From: CALKYB01 sp964510575
GTDB lineage: Bacteria > Bdellovibrionota_C > UBA2361 > SZUA-149 > CALKYB01
Direction: 5' to 3'
Assembly (NCBI GenBank): GCA_964510575.1
Contig: CAZECN010000064.1
Coordinates: forward strand, 1 to 8,695
DNA: 8,695 nt
Shown: positions 6,215 through 8,695 of the stretch, in pieces
Numbering within the stretch: position 1 is the first letter of the stretch
Layout: each line of letters begins with the position of its first letter
Made by a program: the position numbers and the translations under genes
The notes under the pieces: model-generated
Told to the model about the DNA's origin: nothing
Databases searched by the model: none
The model's input: the letters and a program-made list of their open reading frames with translations, nothing else

Positions 6215-7843
6215 TTAGTGAACATGATCGCAAAAGACCGGACCAGAATCTACAGAGTTGTTGTTTTCAATTACAATCCAGCGAGAACTATTTCTTTCAG
6301 CGGCGTTGGGATTAATTACCATATTACGGTCGACACCTATTCCTCTACACCTAGCAGAGCCAGCAGTATTATTTCCTGACATACGGTTATTAGATACTGT
6401 TATTCCAGTTGGATTTCCTCCACCTGCCTGATTCCAGGAATGGTCATCGAATACCATTGCACTTCTGCTCATACCCCGAATGTCATTATTTATAACAACG
6501 GCATTAGTCGAACCGTTCACAATATCCACCCCGTGTTCCTTACCACCTACGAGGGTATTATTCTCTACGAGAATGTTATCGCAGTCATTAGCTGCAACCA
6601 CACCTGAGCCAGCATTAGTGGACCTAGAGTTTCTAACTGTAAAGCCACTAATCCCAATGCATGTTATAGCATGGTCTCCACCTGCTCGGTCATTGGCTCT
6701 TCCATTCACAGTTAAGCCATCAATAATAACATTAGAACTGCCATTTGCAGCCCAAATAGCTTGCCTTAAACCTGGATCCTGACCAATGTTTTGAATCGTT
6801 CCTCCCAGTAAGGTTGTATTAGAAGAGCTATGAATACCAAGGCCTATTCCGCCTGCATTTTGAATAGTGACGTTCTGAAATCTTGTGTTGCTACTCCCAG
6901 TGATTAGAACTGTAATCTCCCTCGCTGCGGCATTGCCCCCATCGAAGATTAAATTATCTAGTCTCAGATTCTGAGTTCTATTAATAGCAACTCCCCGACG
7001 AGCATCAGTCATTCTTATAACTGGAGGGTTACTTACATTAACTCCCCTGATAATAATGTTTTTGTTAATTACCAAGGTACCTGATGTATCGTAACTCCCA
7101 GAGTTAAGGCATAAAGTTTGGCCATTGGAAGTTCCATTTATGGCTCCCTGCAGACCACCTCCTGGGTTGATTGTTCTATTGCAATTTCCACTACTAGTTA
7201 CAACAGGAGTTGGTGCTGGTGGTAAAGGAGGCGGCGCCACAACGGTTGGAGTTGTAGGATCTGGTTGAAAAGTAACCGAAGTAGTAGGGGCTTGGTTAGA
7301 AGCCGATGTAATTGGAGGCTGAGAGGCACTGCTTCCAGCCCTTATAGTTTGCCCAGAACATATCCAACGCCCCCCAACCGGGTCACAGTCATGCCCTAAG
7401 GTTTTATCGTAAACTCCGCACTCTCTTTCAAAAGCAGATTTAGCAAATCCTAAACTAGGGCCTGAGGTCTCACAGACTGTCGGGTCAGAGCTAGTTACAG
7501 CAGGGGTGCTATTAACAGTGGGTTGAGATTGAACTGTTGGTTGAGGGGCAGCTGGCTGGGGAGCGGGCTGTTGAAGAACGGGTTCTTCAGGAGCTGCTGG
7601 TTGAACATTGGTATTTGAAAAACAAGTCCAGCTAGTTCCCACCCTGCGACAGTCGTCACTCTTGCTAAAAGAGCCGCACTCTCTATTGAAGGCTAGTATT
7701 GCTCCAAATATATTTGAAGCCGAGGCCTGACAACTAGTGCCAGCTAAATTTTGAGAAGACTGAGCTGCTACTAAGTTCGGAAAGAAAAGAGCCAGAGTGA
7801 AAAATAATTTTAAGAATCTAGCTCCAGTACTACTTAGTTTCAT
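6215..7843 (-). CDS. Secreted right-handed beta-helix protein with tandem four-Cys modules
   Basis: The 542-residue protein starts with a Sec signal peptide (basic start, hydrophobic 10-22, likely cleavage after VAA27). Two copies of a module follow. The first has C38, C56, C65 and C74; the second has C124, C142, C153 and C162. They share AF-x-RECG and D-C-x-x-V-x-x-x-W-x-C. Pro/Gln/Thr-rich linkers (79-120 and 165-218) separate them from a parallel beta-helix (about 221-538) built of short N-x-x-I/V-x-x-N-x-I-x-G turns. The helix resembles pectate-lyase or NosD-type folds. D390-H391 and D438 or D466-D467 are candidate active-site acids, but no known lyase motif is certain. It is probably extracellular or outer-surface and may bind or cleave a polysaccharide. 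The start has AAGGA at 7853-7857, nine bases before ATG. It is transcribed alone, 235 bases before the kinase gene. Confidence 0.87.
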   Translation of the reverse strand: MKLSSTGARFLKLFFTLALFFPNLVAAQSSQNLAGTSCQASASNIFGAILAFNRECGSFSKSDDCRRVGTSWTCFSNTNVQPAAPEEPVLQQPAPQPAAPQPTVQSQPTVNSTPAVTSSDPTVCETSGPSLGFAKSAFERECGVYDKTLGHDCDPVGGRWICSGQTIRAGSSASQPPITSASNQAPTTSVTFQPDPTTPTVVAPPPLPPAPTPVVTSSGNCNRTINPGGGLQGAINGTSNGQTLCLNSGSYDTSGTLVINKNIIIRGVNVSNPPVIRMTDARRGVAINRTQNLRLDNLIFDGGNAAAREITVLITGSSNTRFQNVTIQNAGGIGLGIHSSSNTTLLGGTIQNIGQDPGLRQAIWAANGSSNVIIDGLTVNGRANDRAGGDHAITCIGISGFTVRNSRSTNAGSGVVAANDCDNILVENNTLVGGKEHGVDIVNGSTNAVVINNDIRGMSRSAMVFDDHSWNQAGGGNPTGITVSNNRMSGNNTAGSARCRGIGVDRNMVINPNAAERNSSRWIVIENNNSVDSGPVFCDHVH

Positions 7844-7889
7844 CTTTAGTTGTCCTTTGTTGGGTCGTTTGTTGGAAAAAGAAAAATTC

Positions 7890-7930
7890 GGCTTTTCAAA
7901 ATATGCTGTAAATACAGGCAGATAAAAGCC
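7890..7930 (-). promoter_or_regulatory. Leader hairpin with U-rich tail upstream of the beta-helix gene
   Basis: On the minus strand GGCTTTT (7930-7924) can pair with AAAAGCC (7896-7890). An inner perfect CTGTA/TACAG stem (7906-7910 with 7913-7917) closes on a two-base loop. The sequence after it (GAATTTTTCTTTTTCC) is U-rich. The structure lies 46 bases before the start codon and downstream of a TTGACA element, so it could be an attenuator or the terminator of a short leader RNA. No riboswitch class was recognised. Confidence 0.4.
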
Positions 7931-7983
7931 AAGCAGAATCGAGGTCTACTAGAGAGTTATGAGAAAAAATTGAGTTGATGTGC

Positions 7984-7989
7984 TGTCAA
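7984..7989 (-). promoter_or_regulatory. Consensus -35 element TTGACA, candidate promoter of the beta-helix gene
   Basis: TTGACA on the minus strand matches the sigma70 -35 consensus exactly. The sequence 17-18 bases on (TTTCTC/TTCTCA) is a poor -10, so the promoter call is tentative. Transcription from here would give a leader of about 110 bases containing the 7890-7930 hairpin. The rest of the 7844-8151 gap holds no gene that I can see. It contains a small inverted repeat, GATAGT (8074-8079) with ACTATC (8090-8095), and a weak one between CCCCCTACTTTTA (about 8036-8048) and TAGAAGTGGGGGG (8118-8130). Confidence 0.3.
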
Positions 7990-8151
7990 TTGTTGTAGTG
8001 ATAGGCACTCATATTAAGCCTCTTGAACCCTCCCGCCCCCTACTTTTATAGGCACAACCCTCTGAATAGGTCTGATAGTACGGATCTAAACTATCGATAT
8101 CCAGTGAATTGAGCTTTTAGAAGTGGGGGGAGTTCAATATGAAACACAACT

Positions 8152-8412
8152 GTGGTTTCGTCGAAATATTATGTGTACTTTGTTTATATAATTCGGAGTG
8201 AGCGGCAACCTAACCAGAGGTATGTGGGATCTACTGAGAATCTGAAAAGAAGATTATCTGATCACAACTTAGGTAGGTCTCCTTACACCAGAAAGTATCG
8301 TCCCTGGTCATTGGAAGTTTATGTAAAATTTTCTGATCCTGAAAAGGCTTTGGCGTTTGAGAGGTATTTGAAGACAGGCGCAGGGAGAGCGTTTACACGG
8401 AGGCATTTTTAG
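8152..8412 (+). CDS. Small GIY-YIG domain endonuclease
   Basis: The 86-residue single-domain protein carries the GIY-YIG nuclease signature in the form FVY (10-12) and YVG (24-26). The expected catalytic arginine is in NLKRRLSDHN (R33 or R34), and the metal-binding glutamate is E70 in AFERYLK. It ends with a basic GAGRAFTRRHF tail. Family members cut DNA through one metal ion, and the stand-alone small forms are mostly uncharacterised. The start must be GTG at 8152 or later, because an in-frame TGA lies at 8140-8142. A GGGGGGAG tract (8125-8132) could be a distant ribosome site. It fits better the out-of-frame ATG at 8139, which opens only a 20-codon peptide overlapping this gene. Just downstream lie a structured inverted repeat and an ssrA 3' end, suggesting a mobile context. 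I do not think it is the housekeeping YhbQ/UPF0213 type. Confidence 0.85.
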   Translation: MVSSKYYVYFVYIIRSERQPNQRYVGSTENLKRRLSDHNLGRSPYTRKYRPWSLEVYVKFSDPEKALAFERYLKTGAGRAFTRRHF

Positions 8413-8439
8413 CAACTTCTAGCCGAGGAAATCTGCCCT

Positions 8440-8588
8440 CCGTCGCCTTGAGATAATGGGGAAGGATGATTTTCTGAAACCAAGGCTATGGTGGGCTCCA
8501 CCACCCGTCGCCAACACAATCAGGCTGGCCTGCCAGCCATAGCCTTGGTTAAATTTTTTCATCCCTCAAAAATCTTTCAAGGCGACGG
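8440..8588. repeat. 149-bp structured inverted repeat abutting the tmRNA 3' end
   Basis: The outer arms CCGTCGCCTTGA (8440-8451) and TCAAGGCGACGG (8577-8588) pair perfectly over 12 bp. The inner arms AACCAAGGCTATGG (8478-8491) and CCATAGCCTTGGTT (8537-8550) pair perfectly over 14 bp, and the segment between shares a GGATGA core. The apex can form two small hairpins, TGGTGG-GCT-CCACCA (8489-8503) and GGCTGG-CCTG-CCAGCC (8523-8538). No protein is encoded. It resembles a MITE- or REP-like element or a recombination substrate. No long U-run follows, so a simple terminator is unlikely. Confidence 0.75.
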
Positions 8589-8589
8589 C

Positions 8590-8616
8590 TGGTGGAGGTG
8601 GGGGGAGTCGAACCCC
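8590..8616 (-). ncRNA. ssrA: 3' end of tmRNA (partial gene or ssrA-derived attachment-site fragment)
   Basis: Read on the minus strand this is a T-arm (GGGG-TTCGACT-CCCC), the 3' acceptor strand CACCTCC and an encoded ACCA end. That is the typical 3' terminus of bacterial tmRNA, the ribosome-rescue RNA. No matching 5' acceptor strand (GGGGGTG or GGAGGTG) lies within a tRNA-sized distance to the right, so it is not a tRNA. If ssrA is intact, the rest of the gene runs beyond 8695. However, the bases just 5' of the T-arm (TTTTCT) do not match the usual GGAC, and the fifth T-stem pair is a U-C mismatch. This suggests only the last 27 or so bases are ssrA-like, as in the att duplication left by tyrosine-recombinase islands that use ssrA. 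The flank 8617-8695 shows no gene. Confidence 0.6.
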
Positions 8617-8695
8617 AGAAAATCAGTAAGTTGTAACTCGTTAATATTACAGCGAATATTCTACTCTCGAAAGAGGGTGGAGTCAAGTAATGTGC

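Noticed and set aside
6480..6782. 100-codon plus-strand open frame within the beta-helix gene
   Set aside because: It is a shadow of the repeat-rich beta-helix coding sequence on the other strand.
8440..8588. Integron attC site
   Set aside because: The arms do not carry the expected GTTRRRY/RYYYAAC core in the right orientation, and no cassette array or integron integrase is visible in the window.
8590..8695. tRNA gene at the right end
   Set aside because: The 3' half looks tRNA-like, but no partner acceptor strand, anticodon arm or D-arm can be drawn within about 75-90 bases. A tmRNA end fits better.

Overview
The window looks like the chromosome of a gammaproteobacterium of moderate GC content, probably aquatic. 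The best clue is a full-length RoxA/YcfD-type ribosomal oxygenase, a typical gammaproteobacterial protein. It sits with a periplasmic cytochrome c, an ElaA-like acetyltransferase and a secreted beta-helix protein. I cannot name the genus from sequence alone.

Layout. Bases 1-169 hold a short stretch resembling part of the beta-helix gene found later, probably a decayed paralogue. A membrane-anchored mono-haem cytochrome c (170-574) and an unrecognised 172-residue protein (792-1310) run on the plus strand. They converge, across about 370 bases of non-coding DNA, on a minus-strand cluster.

The cluster, in transcription order, is: a eukaryote-like UMP-CMP/adenylate kinase with an extra N-terminal domain (5979-4939), a GNAT acetyltransferase (4899-4477), a JmjC uL16 arginine hydroxylase (4450-3296) and a zinc-ribbon/SDR fusion (3238-1682). 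Gaps of 39, 26 and 57 bases suggest one operon. Two members are unusual. The kinase is fused to a 'GAG..P..NG' domain of the sort I associate with protist proteins. The SDR has lost its catalytic Ser and Tyr and carries an insertion of about 105 residues. The functional link between nucleotide metabolism, ribosome hydroxylation and the SDR is unknown.

Upstream of the cluster, also on the minus strand, is a secreted protein (7843-6215) with two tandem four-cysteine modules, a Pro-rich linker and a parallel beta-helix. Its leader contains a strong hairpin followed by a U-rich tract.

The right end looks like a mobile or recombination-prone boundary. It holds a small GIY-YIG nuclease (8152-8412), then a 149-bp structured inverted repeat (8440-8588), which ends one base from the CCA end of a tmRNA (ssrA) 3' sequence (8590-8616, minus). 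That sequence is either the end of an intact ssrA running off the window or an ssrA-derived attachment-site fragment. The diverged bases just 5' of its T-arm make me lean towards the fragment.
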